NCBI RefSeq assembly: GCF_011745365.1
Contig: NW_024468911.1
Coordinates: 3,962,759-4,026,758, forward strand
Origin: Cryphonectria parasitica EP155
Taxonomy: Eukaryota > Ascomycota > Sordariomycetes > Diaporthales > Cryphonectriaceae
Length of the DNA: 64,000 bases
Direction of reading: 5' to 3'
Below are positions 24,428 through 37,700 of this stretch, piece after piece. The notes below the pieces were generated by a model. That model had not been told where the DNA came from. It saw only the letters and a program-made list of their open reading frames with translations, and searched no databases. The position numbers and the translations under genes are program-made. The stretch's first letter is position 1. Each line of letters starts with the position of its first letter.

Positions 24428-25510
24428 TCTTGAGAAGCGAGATGGAAATGGGTAGAGCAAAAGAAAACAATCAAGAATGACAGCAAAACACGGTCCTCCT
24501 TGGTCTCGAGAATGGATGAAGACGTTGATATTCTCGATGGGCTTGACACGAGGTTTAAAAACGGCTGAGGATGACGGTAGGTAAGAAAGGAAGGACCAAG
24601 AGAAAAAGGAAAAACGGAAAAGGTCCAAAGTGTCTGTATGGGGGAGGCTCAGCAGTTTTATGGAGTTGAGAGGAGGGATCCGAGCTGACCGAAGGCTCCT
24701 TGCGAGAACGAATTGCGTTGGGTGAGTGAAGTGACAAGGCTGCTTCTGTACTACCAGGTGTTGGTTAGCAATGAGTGTGGCGCGCTTGCCAGGCAGCACA
24801 GCAGGCCAAGAAAGATCCCCAATTCCGCGTCCCCACTTGCGCCTCCTTCTGCACGACGCCTGCATTAAGAGGCGAGCAGCGAAGGCGTCTCAGGGGCCAG
24901 GGGTGGGGTTGTGACTACCTGGTCCACTGTTGTAACGGTATTACTATGATGCACTAAGTACCCAAGTATTCTTAGGATGGGGGCCAATCGGACTACTGCC
25001 TAGGATTGCTGACATAAATGTACAAAGGTACACAGAAAATAGGCAGTATGACATCCGTATGCAGTAAGTAGGAGGGACATGTCCCTTCTTGACTTCATGT
25101 CTATTTTGCATGTTGGCCTTCGTCGTGGTACTGAAGACCAACGGAAGTCAACGTTTTTCTCCTACTTTTCGAGTCCAAATTTTTAAGAGAAAGAGAGAAA
25201 GCCAGAGAGAAAGAGAAGAGTTATGGCATTGCTGTGGTCGGCTCGAGTCGCCCCGAACCGTTCATATACTAAGCAATCATATAGAAAACGGATCCCATCA
25301 GCCACAAACTACGCCTAGTGATCGCTGACGCCAGCCAGGACGGATTCGGCCAGATTCACAATTCCAGATCTTGTACGTATAGAAACAAATATAAACATAT
25401 ACATATACAACCGAGTGCACATCAAGGAAGATGCATGATCTTGTCAATCTTGTTTTTGATTCGACCCACGATCGAACATATAATCAGCTGCAAAACATAC
25501 GCACTCCATC
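24428..25510. other. Divergent promoter region
   Basis: Upstream region shared by the membrane protein (-) and the short-chain reductase (+). The open frames here lack support. No further element was recognised. Confidence 0.5.
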
Positions 25511-26593
25511 ATGGTCACAACACCCACCAAATCAGCCCTCATCACCGGCTGCAGCGAGGGCGGCATAGGCCATCACCTTGCTCTTGAATTCCAGCGCCGC
25601 GGCAACATCCACGTCTTCGCCACCGCCCGCTCTCTCGCCAAGATGGAACCCCTCGCCGGCCTTCCCAACGTTACCCTGCTAGCCCTGGACGTCACCAGCC
25701 AGGCCTCCATCGACACCGCCGCCGCCGCCGTCGCCGCTCACACCGGAGGCACGCTCGACTACCTCGTCAACAACGCCGGCCTCCAGTATGTCATGCCCGT
25801 GCTGGACCTCGACAACGCCCTGGCCCGCCGTCTGTTCGATGTCAACTTCTGGGGCGTCTTTTCCGTCACGAGAGCCCTTGCGCCGCTTGTCATTGCCGCC
25901 AAGGGTACCATTGCCAACCTGTCGTCCATCGGGACCCTTCTCTCCTTACCATACCTGGGTACATCTTTCTCCCTCTCTCCCCCCTCTTCAAGTCCCTCCT
26001 GATCGGTCCCCAAAAGAGAAATAAAATAAAATAAAGGAACTTCCTTTTCTAACGCAGGTCCTCCCTCGGCTGCACGCACACACCCAACAGTGACCTATGC
26101 AAGCTCCAAAGCCGCCGCCGAGGCCTTCAGCGAGGGCCTCCGCCGCGAACTCGCCCCTCTCGGCGTAAAAGTCGCCACCGTCATGGTAGGCGGCGTCAAG
26201 ACCAACATCCACAGCAGCCACCCGGCGCTGTCCCTCCCCGAGGACTCCTTCTACAGGCCCGTCGCCAACCGCATCGCCGACCGTGCGGCCGGCCGCGATG
26301 CTGAACAGTACTTGGGCCCGCCCGAGGACTTTGCACGGGGGCTCGTGGACGACCTGCTTCGGGGTGCGAGCGGGAAGGTGTATCATGGCAAGATGGCTTC
26401 TATGGCTGGCATTGCGAGGCTCCTTCCGTCGTGGCTCTTGGTAAGTAGATGGATAAGATTCCCAGTCTAATTTTGATTTGAAAGATTTTTCTTCTTTTTT
26501 TTTTTTTTCTCTCGGGAGACTGAACATCAAAAACAGGATCGCTTTGCGGTTTCGGGGTCGGGGCTGGAAACACTTCGGCTGGGGGCAAAGTAA
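25511..26593 (+). CDS. Short-chain dehydrogenase/reductase, AYR1-like
   Basis: This is an NAD(P)-dependent SDR resembling the 1-acyldihydroxyacetone-phosphate reductase (Ayr1) group, which shares the LITGCSEGGIG start. The exons are 25511-25958, 26091-26440 and 26537-26593 (284 aa). Visible motifs are the cofactor loop GCSEGGIG (13-20), LVNNAG, a catalytic Ser in NLSSIG, and catalytic Tyr152/Lys156 in YASSK. Intron 1 has two possible in-frame acceptors: CAG before 26058 or CAG before 26091. The second gives a family-like distance between the Ser and Tyr motifs, and the first would insert 11 residues. The last exon encodes only 18 residues. The substrate cannot be assigned from sequence. Ayr1 itself acts at lipid droplets/ER and mitochondria in yeast, but orthology is not proven. 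Confidence 0.87.
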
Positions 26594-27996
26594 AGTCGAG
26601 TCGACTATAGCGCATTGCAGGAATCGATGACTTGCAAAATAGGATATAGGCCCCCCTCCAGGATACAATCATGCTGAACAAATGGTGGCATGATCTTGAA
26701 AGTAGAAATATGAGATAGCCTGCCTGGTGGCTGGGTTCACCCAGCTTGACGGTGAAAGGGCAGTCTTGAAACTGGTGGAATTGTCGCTTATATCGCTTGA
26801 CTAGCGAGTATCTTCTTGGGTTGGTGTAGAGAAGGGATATGAACAGAACGCTTCCATGGGGACTGTCGGCATGTCAATTACTGTCGTCACCTTGTAGATA
26901 TGAACTTGTATATGAGCCTCAGAATAAAAGTGCGTGGTCCAGGCGCACCTTATGTACACCTAAGACATGAAAATGCTCCTGTAATCATAGGTACTCCCTC
27001 TCACTCTTCCGAATTTCATTAGAATGCATCCAGAACGTGTCGCGTGCCACAGAAAAGAAAAAGAAAAGCTGCTCTATTTCCTCAGTCCAGACCTGGGAGG
27101 CTGCCAGACCCGAATTAGTCCCCTCGCACAACAGCCAGCCCTGCACCATTATGAAATACGGCCATTCCAATCCATACGCGAGGATCTGTACCAAGTTCAA
27201 ACCCAGAATAATCAAGCACGCTTTCTATGCCAGTTGGGCCGCCATCGTCGCCACCACCACCAGGGTACATTTGGAAAAAGGTCTAAAATGAATCAAGTTT
27301 GCGCATCCATCCGTCCATCATCCATCGATCCGAGTCCGTAGAGGTTCGTAAAAAAAAAAAAAGAGGCAGTTCGTTCCCCTGGTCAAGGGAACACGGACAA
27401 GTGCCCCAAGAATCATAGTATAAGTATCAAGTCGTCCCGCCCGTCCTCCCTTTGAAACCCGGCTTTGATGTTATTGCAATTGTGCGCTTGAGGTAGAGCA
27501 CAAAAAAAAAAGAAAAGGAAAAAGAATCAGACGTATTAGGTCGACTCCCAGAAACACCAGAAAACCTGCAGAGTCTCATTATAAAAATCTCTTTCTCCCA
27601 AGAAAGAAGCCAAGTTGACACCCAAAAGGATTCCGACAGGCAGCAGCAAGCCGGCCCGCTGCCGTTGCCGCAAGTAAGATGTATATACTGCCAAACGCCG
27701 TCCCTTGCGCAATGGGCTGCGATAGAAAGGAATTTGATAGGAGGAAGAAAGAGAATCAAGAAAAAAAAGGTTACGCTTTCAGAATGCCGCCAATGTAGGA
27801 TCGAAACACCAGTATCGATGAAGTTGAAAGACGTGCAAAGAATTGGGAAAAGGTGAAGGACATTTCTAGCCGACAAGAAAAGGATTGGTAACGCTGGACG
27901 GTGGCTGGTAATCTTTCAGGGAGCGCTCTATGCAAGAAACTTGGACGAACATGCCAGTGACATGAAAAAGTGGTGCAGTGGTGGTCAAACGCCCTC
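26594..27996. other. Intergenic between convergent SDR and BST1 genes
   Basis: No gene is supported. Short A-rich tracts (about 27349-27362) and low-information frames are present. Both flanks are 3' ends. Confidence 0.5.
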
Positions 27997-30900
27997 CTAA
28001 GGTGTTTTACCAACCTTTCTCGATTCGAGATTGCCCTCGAAGAGAGTGCTCCACCCAGTCCAGGACCAAGAGTCTGTGGTCGAGTGCACCACAACGAGCC
28101 ACAGTGCCACCAAGTTGACGAGCTGATGGATCAGGTAGCCAAAGCTCACGCCGTATATGGCAGCATACACCGCGATGCCAAAGAGCAAGACGCTGGTCAC
28201 ATGTCGTAACCGACTTCTCAGCCTCGGCACCATCTTCCCCGCCGTGAACGTCTCCACAAGCACAATGAATGGCATGATAGACATGACATTGTGGTGGGAT
28301 GAGAATGGCGTGAACCAGTGCACTGTCAAGTTGCGCACCCATACAATGAGTATCGGCACATTGATAGGGAGGACCCAGAGCATGAGGACAAACATGGCGT
28401 GGGCGTAGTTGTAAAAGTTGCGGTTGGCGTTCGAGGGCAGCTCCGACGCGATGCGGTGGGCGCGTACCGTCGTGATGAGTTGCACAAGACATGCGACCAC
28501 ATAGGCGAACTGGTATGGTATAAAGGTAGTGACCAACAGCAAGAGGATGGCTGTTGTGACAAGCCGCCGCCGTGGCGAGGAAGGCATGAAGCCATAGGGC
28601 ACAGCTCGCCGCCGCTCGTCATGGCGCACCCACGCAGGACGGGAGCTCAGCCAGCCGTACAACGTGCTGAGGATCGCAGTGAGGGTCAGAACCAGGTAGT
28701 TCATGATCCAGCAGACGCCAACGCAGCAGACCCCGATGAGGGGCACCATAAACCAGAAGAATGGGTCCTGTGTGCCGGCGAGGAGGTCATTCTGGCGGAA
28801 ATCGATACCCGTCCAGCCTGCACTGCTCCAGGGCCAAAAGCTCGCCACGCCTCGAGATCCAGGGGTCCCCGCAGACAGCGAAAGAAGAGTCAAGGAGGCG
28901 AGTATAAGAGGTATGGACCGTCGCAGACTCTGCTCCAGACTCTCGTTGAACGAGATAAAGATGCCTTGATTGTCGTAGACCCGAAACTGCTTTCTCACCA
29001 CCAAAGCCACAACGAGCAGGGGAAACGCAGCAAATGCGGTCCGATAGCGCATGTAGAGCTTGCCCATGCTGCCGAGAACGTCAACGGTGAGGCGAACATT
29101 AATGCTCGAACCACACGTCGGATCGGTCCAGAATTGAAAGCTGAGACCTTCCTCCGTGGATTTGGGCTTCAGTGGCGGGGGAATGTACGGCGCGACACCA
29201 TGAAGGCTAACGCTGGCATGCCTGACATTCACAAAATATTTCGATTCGTAGGGCTCTTCCAAATATTGTCGTATCAAAGGAGCAAAAAGCTCCCTCTGGT
29301 TCCCACAGCCCTGCTCCGTTATGTCAAGGTGGTAGGAGAGCAAGCTGGACTGCATCGTCGGGATCGTTACCTCTGTCACCATGGATCGGTGAGCTGGTAG
29401 ACGAAGATCCATGCCGAATGCGAGCAATCTTCGCAAGCCTATATGGCGTGTCCTCTGAGAACCCGCCACGTCGCTGAACTCCGCGACGACGAAGCTTGAT
29501 GACGACAGGCCCTTGTCCAAAACAGCAACGAATTGGTGTTCAGCAATATCCTCGAGGTCAAATTGAAGGTGTGAGAACGGCGGGACCAGTCTGGAACCAG
29601 AAGTCGAGAAAGGCTGGTGTGTGTATCGGGTAGATGCCGGCAGCTGTATCACATCCGGCGCTGCATTCTTGCAAGTCAGGCGGGTCGCAGTCTTGCTCTC
29701 TCCTGGTGCTAGGTCGAGCTTCCAAGGAAGCATAGCGCCGGCCTGTCCTGGCTGCAGTGTATGCACGCTGCAGAGCAAGACCTCGAGCTTTCCTGATTCG
29801 CCAGGACTGTCCAGCTTCTCATCAGTGAGAAGCGTAAAGCGCTTCGGAGCCGGGCCCGAGGGCGGGATCGGCACCAGATGGGCCTGCGGCGGGCCCTGTC
29901 TCCCCAAGCCGCGGAGGACCAGACGATCGCCCTGAGCCAGGATCTCATGCGCGTCGTCCTCCAGCGTCAAAAGGGTGTTTGGTTCTTGAGACAGGACGGC
30001 CCTTTCCGCGACATCCTCCATCCCGGTGAGGAAATACTTCTTGAACACACTCATCCGTTGGGCCCGCGGCTTTGTTTGCGAGGGTCGGTATGCATCCACG
30101 ACGTCGTACAGTGCACGGATCACAACCTTTCGGTGCTGATCGCACCAGAGGATGGCCTGGTGGTCCATACTTGTCCAGACTGTCGGTATGGTCGAGGTGA
30201 AGACTGTGAAACCATGTGTATCCGGCACAATGGATTCGAGACTTGCATAGTCGGAGGGCACAACAGTGTCCAGACTGCCACCAGCAATGGAGATCAGGGT
30301 AACATGCCACAAAGGGTTGTTATTCGCCCACTGCTGAGCATAGGCCTTTCGCCAGTAGTCGTTTATATCTTCGTAGACCCTGACGATCTCGCTATCAAAA
30401 GAGACGGGAGGTCTGGCATGTGGGGCGGACATGGTGATTATGGTATTAATGGAATGCGCCTGGTAATTGGGCATAATAAGCATTGTGCGGGCCACGATGC
30501 CGCCCATGGAGTGGCCCACAACCATGACTGAAGTTGGATCCGGCAGGTCGGCGTCGCGACTTGTCATGCGCGGATCGAGATATAGAGAGAGTATGTACCG
30601 TATCGCCTCGTTGAGGTATTCGGCCTGGTCAATTAGCGTCTGGCCGTGGAAGGCCGTGAAGTCCTCGTTGAAGTCCACCGTAAAGAAATCAAGATTGCGC
30701 ACGCCGCTCTTGAGGGTCGCTGGGTTGCTCTGCAGCGTGTCGTGGAAATAGTTGGCAGACTCGGCTGCGAGGGGTCGGACTTGTTTGTAGCTCCCAGCAT
30801 TCCCAGGTATGAACAGCACAGGTGTGCCTCGCAGCTATTTCAACAAGAAAATCAGAAATCGATCATCATCATGGACAACACGGGGGGGAGGGGTTTGCTG

Positions 30901-31622
30901 GTTCTCAAGGGAGCCATCCATCCGAGCCAACAACGCACCTTGACGTCCTCGTCCACCTCCAGTTCCCTGTACAAGTAGAGGGAGTACTTGCTGCCGAAAC
31001 GGGTATGCTCCGTGTCAAAGTCGCTCAGCTTGACGTAGGACGGTCGCATGTAGGACATGATACAGCCCTTGGCGTCGAGACACCGCGTGGCGCTCGAATT
31101 GAGGATCGTCGCGAGGAAGCCGAGGCCGACGAGGGATACCAGGAGAGTGAGCAGGCCAATGGCCCACGGGCTCCGAGAACGTGGGCGGCGCAGGACTCCC
31201 CTGGAGTCTGGGACCTTGTCCACATCGTCAGAGTCCTCCTCGGTCTTGGAGGACGCCATAACGGACACAGCGGGCGGCGGATCGACCGACAGAGCAAGGG
31301 GCGCCTTCTCTACCGACCCATTCTGCGCGCCCGTGGGTTTCCAGGAGGAGAAGTTGCCGGACCGCCGGCTTCTCGTCGATTGCGACCTGTGGTCGAAACT
31401 GGTGCGCCTGCTGTCGGAGGCCCTGGAGGAGGAGGACGAGGAGTTATGGTTGTGGGCGGGCCTGCCAAAGGTCTGGGCAGAGGTTGCCTGAGCCGTGGGG
31501 GTGGCATCGGGCTCGACGGTAAGGGATGTCGACGAGAGCGAGAGGTTGACAGGCGCGGCACTGACAGGCAGAGGATTGTTGAAATCGTCACCGTCGTCCG
31601 AGCCGGAGGACCGCCTCTGCAT
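27997..31622 (-). CDS. bst1: GPI inositol-deacylase (Bst1/PGAP1)
   Basis: BST1 is an ER enzyme that removes the acyl chain from GPI inositol, allowing export and quality control of GPI proteins. Two exons, 31622-30939 and 30834-27997 (1173 aa), are joined by donor GTGCGT and acceptor TAG in phase 0. The N-terminus is a long Ser-rich cytosolic region (1-160), then a membrane anchor (about 165-190, AIGLLTLLVSLVGLGFLATI). The lipase domain opens with GTPVLFIPGNAGSYKQVR. The serine-hydrolase nucleophile is Ser337 in VGHSMGG. The C-terminal third carries many hydrophobic segments (about 820-1150), as in yeast Bst1. The second exon is 2.8 kb with no interruption. The 159-residue Ser/Arg-rich head is longer than in yeast. 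The gene converges on the SDR and diverges from PMS1. Confidence 0.95.
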
Positions 31623-34600
31623 CCCCACGACGGTCGGTGGCGCGTCTGCCGTGTGCGGCGGCCGTGGTGATTGCAATTTTCGTAGAGGGAGGGAGAGAGG
31701 GAGGAGGGTGGTTGGTGGTGGGAAGTCGCATGTGTCGTGATCGTTGGAGGGTTTGACACAAGTGCAGAGGTTGGAAAAATAGGAGGAGGATTTGGAGCTA
31801 CCGGGAGAGCAGCAGCACACACACTCTCTCTCTGCTGCTGAGAGGTACAAGCCGCTCTACGGGGGGGGCATGGGGCCAAAGTACAGTATGTACCAGAAGC
31901 ACTGCAGGGCCAGGGTAGGGTTGGGGGCAGAAGCCTTGAGGCCGTGGGCTCTCCCTGGTTCCTCCTCCCAGGCTCAAGGGCTGGCACTAGGTTCTGCGCT
32001 ACTTGGTGTTCAAAGCTGATGGTACCATATTATGACCATGGTACTTTGGCGGATCGGAATGTACCGCTGTGCCCTGGGCGTAATACTGTAGGACTATGTA
32101 CTATATACGGCACTCTTGTATCGTTGCTGCTTGGGCGTGCCATATACCCGTTAGCGTAAGCTTTGGGCAGGTCCAAAAGACACTAAGCCTCTGGCCCTAT
32201 ATGCGCTGGTTGCAATGTCTTTTTCTTTTCTTCTTTCTTCCCCCCTCCTCCCTCTCGGGTTTTTCTCCTGGGCCGCAATTGGAGGGTTGCCGGGTATAGC
32301 CTGAAAACGGCTGCAAGGTTGATTGCTAATGAATGCTCTCCCCCTCCCCCCTTCTCTGCCTCCATAGTATGGATCTCGGTGCATCTCCCTATTAATGGGT
32401 GTGGGTTATTCCCATGTCTGGCCCCCTGCTCGTTCTTATTTTGTATCCTGCATTGAGCGTTGCATTCCCCAGCGAGAAGCGTCCGAAATTGGCTGGTGAA
32501 AGAAAGTACCGCGCAAAAGATTGGAGATTACAGGTCACAAACTAATAGCACACGCAATACGAAGGTTCCCGCGATGATCTAATTGCCATGGTTGCATCTG
32601 CTGGACTGATCATGCCACACTCGGGTTGCCGCCACCTGTCTTCCTCCAGTTTCTTTTTTCCCTTTATATTTATTCTTATTTTTCTTTCTTTCTTTCTTCC
32701 TTTTAAAAGCCGTGACATCTCCAGTAGCTGTTATGTATTGCCTGCAACGTAAAGACTGGCTGATCTCTTACTGGGCGACCTATCTTATAGCAAGGGAACG
32801 GACAACAAGTTTGTTCCGTAAGGGTTGTGAAACATCTGCCGCGAAAGCGTCTGCCCCGGAGGTTCAAGCAACGGTAAACATCCGCCCCCCACCCGGGCCC
32901 GAAGAATCCGTAAATCCTCGTTCAAGGCCAGTGATGATGGCCTGTCTAGCCATGTCCAAAAACCGTTTGGTGGTTACCAACTGGCTGTCCATTGGCAGAC
33001 CGAGGTGGGAGGTAAAAGCGTATGTGTTTGAAGTTTAGTATTATGTGAGAACGGAAATAAATTTGGGTGATGATTCTGGGATTTTCATGACGAGGAGATT
33101 TATCCCATGATCCCTCTGTCCATTCCTGAATCTCACCACTGTTCCTCTCAGCTTGCCGAGCTGTAGGCACATCAGGTCAACTTACAATACCTCCCTCTTG
33201 CTCGCGGGCGACAAACCCTCCGTCGCGCCTCGTCTGCGTGAATTCTGCCTAAGAGGTCAGCTAGACCAAGTCCGTCCAACCCAAATAGTACATTCGAGAC
33301 ACAGCGAGAGAGAGAGAGAGAGCGCGCCAGCCTCGGGAGGCTGGGAAGAAGATCCACGTGGGATTCGTGGTGCTTCGGGAGCACCAGCGTCACTTGCTCA
33401 ACCCATTGATCGGCCTGTCCTTACTTATGCTGGAGACTTGAAGATGGCTTTGAAACATGGTCGTGTTGGGGCTCTGCGTCGTCTCGATAATCTCAGCCTC
33501 GGACGCAACGCAATTGTTACTTCTTATTACTATTATTATTATTTTTGAATTAAAAAAAGAGAGACTCTTTTTCTTTCTTCCAGTAAATGCCGGACGGACA
33601 CATAATTCCCCCGTGCCACTACAATAAGAGGGGAAGGAGTCGTTCGTGACAATGTGTGTTCTCTTGTTTCTTGCGCTTCTTCTTCTTCTTCTTCTTCTTC
33701 TTCTTCTTCTTCTTCTTCTTCTTCTTCTTCTTCCTCTTCCTCCTTCTCCTCCTCCCCCTCCAGCCTGCTTTTTGTTTGTCGCAAAGGCCGCTAAAACAGC
33801 ACGACGTAAGCTCGCATCCCAAGCTGGAATCGCTCCTATTCCTTGATGCGCCGTAGCGTGCAGTAGCGGCTTCGGATTCATGACGAGGTTTGGTTACACT
33901 GCAGGCTGCAGATTTGTGGCTGTTTTGATCATGGAGCCCCACCAACCACCTATGCTCGGCGGGTTCCAATCAGCAGGGGGCGTTTGGCAAGCTTACAGCT
34001 GCATAATACTTACCACCACCTGCATGTTACTACATACTATGGTCGAAGCTTGTCTTCTGCAGCCGCGGACATGTCACAAGGCGGCGCCATACCCGGTTGC
34101 GACATGCAGTCTAGAACTTGGAGACCTCGTATCGCTCACTGTCACCAGCCCAACCGGCTCAGCTGGACAGCGGAGGACGATCTAGAAAGAACATGACGCC
34201 GTCTTCCAGTGCCTCAACAATTCTTTTCTTCTTTCTCTCTCGCCTCGTCGTCTTTGCCATCTGGTGCATGCGATGATCCTCAGTCTGGCTTGATGTGGCG
34301 TGAAAGGGATTTTTATTTTTGTTCCTTTGATTTTGCTTTTTTCTTCTTCTCTTTCTCTCGATTGGTTGCTGGAAATGAGTTAGGTAAGGAAAAGCCTTGG
34401 GACGACCAATAAGCAAAAGTGACTGAATGCTAAAGTGACTGCTATGGCATGTACTATAGTACCACGGTCCATGGTTGGTTTGGCATGGCAGGAGTGCGAT
34501 AAGATAAGGACACCCACCAATGCAACCCGAACCGCGTTCTGACGCGTTAAGCTGCAGGCCCCACCCTTTTCATCGAACATGACATGTTTGAGGTGAACTG

Positions 34601-34779
34601 CACACATCAGATTATACCAGACTACTGTCACTTTGAATCAATAGAAATTCTTCATACTGCTAGCGCATGCTGGTGCCTGTTATTTTTTATTTTCATCACC
34701 TTTCTGTGGAATGCACTGATGACCGCGCGGGACCCTCTATTGTGAGAGGGAAAACGGGGACAAGAAGACCGCATGGACG
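31623..34779. other. Long divergent intergenic region between BST1 and PMS1
   Basis: About 3.2 kb without a gene I can support. It holds a (GA) run near 33309-33323, an ATT run (about 33527-33545), and a (CTT)19 repeat (33676-33732) followed by further pyrimidine-rich sequence to about 33762. The repeat produces meaningless Glu/Lys/Arg or Leu/Phe frames. Promoters of both genes must lie at the two ends. Confidence 0.55.
33676..33732. repeat. (CTT)19 trinucleotide repeat
   Basis: Nineteen uninterrupted CTT units, followed by an imperfect pyrimidine tract to about 33762. The pure purine/pyrimidine strand bias allows triplex structure. It lies about 1 kb upstream of the PMS1 start and is intergenic. 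Confidence 0.92.
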
Positions 34780-37700
34780 ATGGCCACCATCAAGGCCATC
34801 GAGGCCAGTTCTGTGGGTGATATCCTCACAATTTCCATGATGAATCTCTGACTGATTGTCTTTCCCCTGCTCAGGTACACCAAATCCAATCTGGCCAGGT
34901 CATTGTCGACCTCTGCTCAGTGGTCAAGGAACTGGTCGAGAATGGCTTCGACGCCGGCGCAACGAGCATCGGTAGGAGGCCATATCTCTGAATACTACCA
35001 ATCATTTGGACCAGCGATGCTAACTTTTTTTGTTGTAAAGATGTCCGGTTTAAGAACCAGGGGCTCGACTCGGTTGAGGTCCAGGACAACGGGTCTGGTA
35101 TCTCCCCTGCAAATTATGAATCTCTTGCCCTGAAACACTACACCTCCAAGCTGTCGACTTATGCGGATCTCACCACTCTTGAGACGTTCGGTTTCAGAGG
35201 TGAGGCTCTGTCTTCCCTCTGCGCCTTGTCACGCTTCGCAGTTACCACCTGTCTCCAGACTGATGTCCCCAAGGGGACAAAGCTTGAATTCGAGACTTCT
35301 GGAAGGCTCAAGGGGACAAGTGTTGTTGCTGCCCAGAAAGGGACAACGGTCTCAATAGAAAATCTATTCCAGAACCTGCCGGTGCGGCGCCGAGAACTCG
35401 AGAGAAACATCAAGCGAGAATGGGGCAAGGTGATTGGCCTTCTCAATCAGTATGCTTGCATTCAGACCGGGGTCAAGTTCACCGTCTCTCAGACGCCCAA
35501 CAAGGGCAAGCGAATCGTACTGTTCTCGACCAAGGGGAATAAGACTACTAGGGAAAATATCGTAAATGTGTTTGGAGCCAAGACGATGACCGCTCTGGTC
35601 GCCCTGGACCTGAAGCTCGAGCTCGAGCAGACCGGTGGTCCGGCGCAGAGATGGACCACACAGGATAATGGTGGTACCAGGGAGGTGCTGGTCAAGGGAT
35701 ATGTCTCTCGACCCGTCCACGGAGAGGGTAGGCAGACGCCGGACCGGCAGATGTTTTACGTCAACAGTCGGCCTTGTGGACTGCCGCAGTTCGCCAAAGT
35801 CTTCAACGAGGTGTACAGATCTTTCAACTCATCCCAGTCGCCATTCATATTCGCGGACATCCAGCTCGACACACACCTCTACGACGTCAACGTCAGCCCG
35901 GACAAGAGAACCATCCTCCTGCATGATCAATCGCGCATGCTGGACAGCCTGAGAGATGAGCTCACTGAGCTATTTGAGAAACAGGACTTCACTGTGCCAA
36001 TGGCCCAGATCACGCCGTTCAAACAAGCGCCTCTGAAGAAAGCAACAGTTGCTCGTCAGGAAAGCACAGAAGAGCAGTCACCCGAGCTGGACTCGAGCAA
36101 AGTCGCCACCACACCAGCGGATGGAGGAGAGGAGCCGTCAGAAGCCTCAGACGATGATGGAGATAGTGCGGGCATCCGTCGCATGAGAAACCTCGCTGCT
36201 GCGAAAGCCCTGGCCAGAAATGCTTCAGCCTTGGATGCGACGACACGTCGGGCTGAGATGAACTCGGTACCACAAGCACGGTCCAACTCCACACCCTTAA
36301 AGTCAGTCGGTTCTTCAAAAGAGCACACTGCATCTGACCGAATAGCTCATTTGGGCTCGAACGACGAGCTAGGCGATTCAACCACCATGAATAATGAGGT
36401 GGACACAACGGCAGACACTGAAATGGCAGAAGTTGTTGTTGAGACTAACCCAGACGAGGATGACCTACTCGCTCGACTAGGCAAATTCAAACGCTCGTTT
36501 CTTCCAGAATCCCTACACGATGAGCTATCAGACTCTGAAGCACCCAAGGAGGCACCTATTCCCGCGATCGCAAGATCTGCCAAGCCTTCAGATAATGCGC
36601 CTTTAAGCACGTCTGCAACCAAATCAGCCAAGAGACCATTACAGGAGGTCGCGACCATCACAATCGGAGATCACACCGTGACCAGCATCATCGGCACGCA
36701 ACCGAAGAGGCAGAGGACAGACGAGACAGTAGACGACCGTCGACAGTCACAAAAACCGTCAAAAGCACCGGCACCAGCTGCATCCCTCCCATCCTTTGGT
36801 GGACGCCTGGCGCGGATGTTTGCTGCTGTGGCTGTGAAGCAGCAGTCATCACCGGAAGATGAGCTCCTGCGCGTTGAGACAGAAGACTCAGGCGAGGATG
36901 CGCATCATATAGAGGACGATGACTCAGAAGCCAGTGCAGATTCGGGAGAAGATGAGGACGGTATTAGTGACAAGTCATCGCCTTTATTCGTAAATCAAGA
37001 GGATGTGGAGCAATCGGAGACTGAACAACCGTCGGCCTCACGAGAGAATGACGATGAAGATGCGCCGTCACCTATACCATTGCGGGCAGCAAATGATGGG
37101 ATTACCGATGAGGAAGACGGGGAGTACGTCAAGGAGGAGGAACAAGAGGAAGAAGACGACGACAGAGCCCCAGAAGATCCTCAAACCCAAGAAATCATTC
37201 ACGGCGCTGAAAGGGTCGACCATAAGGCGAGCGAGGAGAACCAGAAACGGACACAAGCGTTCCTCAAAGGAGGCGCAAAGGGGAAATACTCGACGCAGAT
37301 TCTCTTGCAGCGGTTGAAAATCGACGAAGAATCTCTCAAGCAGAGACTCGAATCGTGGGAAGCTCAAGTCAACAATAATATCAGAGGACAAGACAGCGGC
37401 GGCAATGAGGATCTGGAGGACGGCCTGGAGGCAGAGAACGCCGAGGAGAAACTCTCGCTCACCATCCACAAGGGCGACTTTAGCAAGATGAAGATCGTGG
37501 GGCAGTTCAACCTGGGCTTCGTCCTCGCCGTCCGCCCCGGCAGCACCTCTATTACCACGCCTTCCTCCTCTTCTCATCCCGCAGCCACACGACCATCAAC
37601 AAAGGCCGTGCGCGCAGACGACGAGCTGTTCATCATCGACCAGCACGCCTCGGACGAAAAGTTCAACTTTGAGCGCCTTCAGGCCACGACGACCGTCCAG

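Noticed and set aside
28318..29400. Plus-strand open frame of 360 codons
   Set aside because: Antisense of the long BST1 exon; no recognisable protein.
33390..33881. Minus-strand frames with poly-Arg, poly-Glu or poly-Lys
   Set aside because: These are translations of the CTT repeat and pyrimidine tract, not genes.
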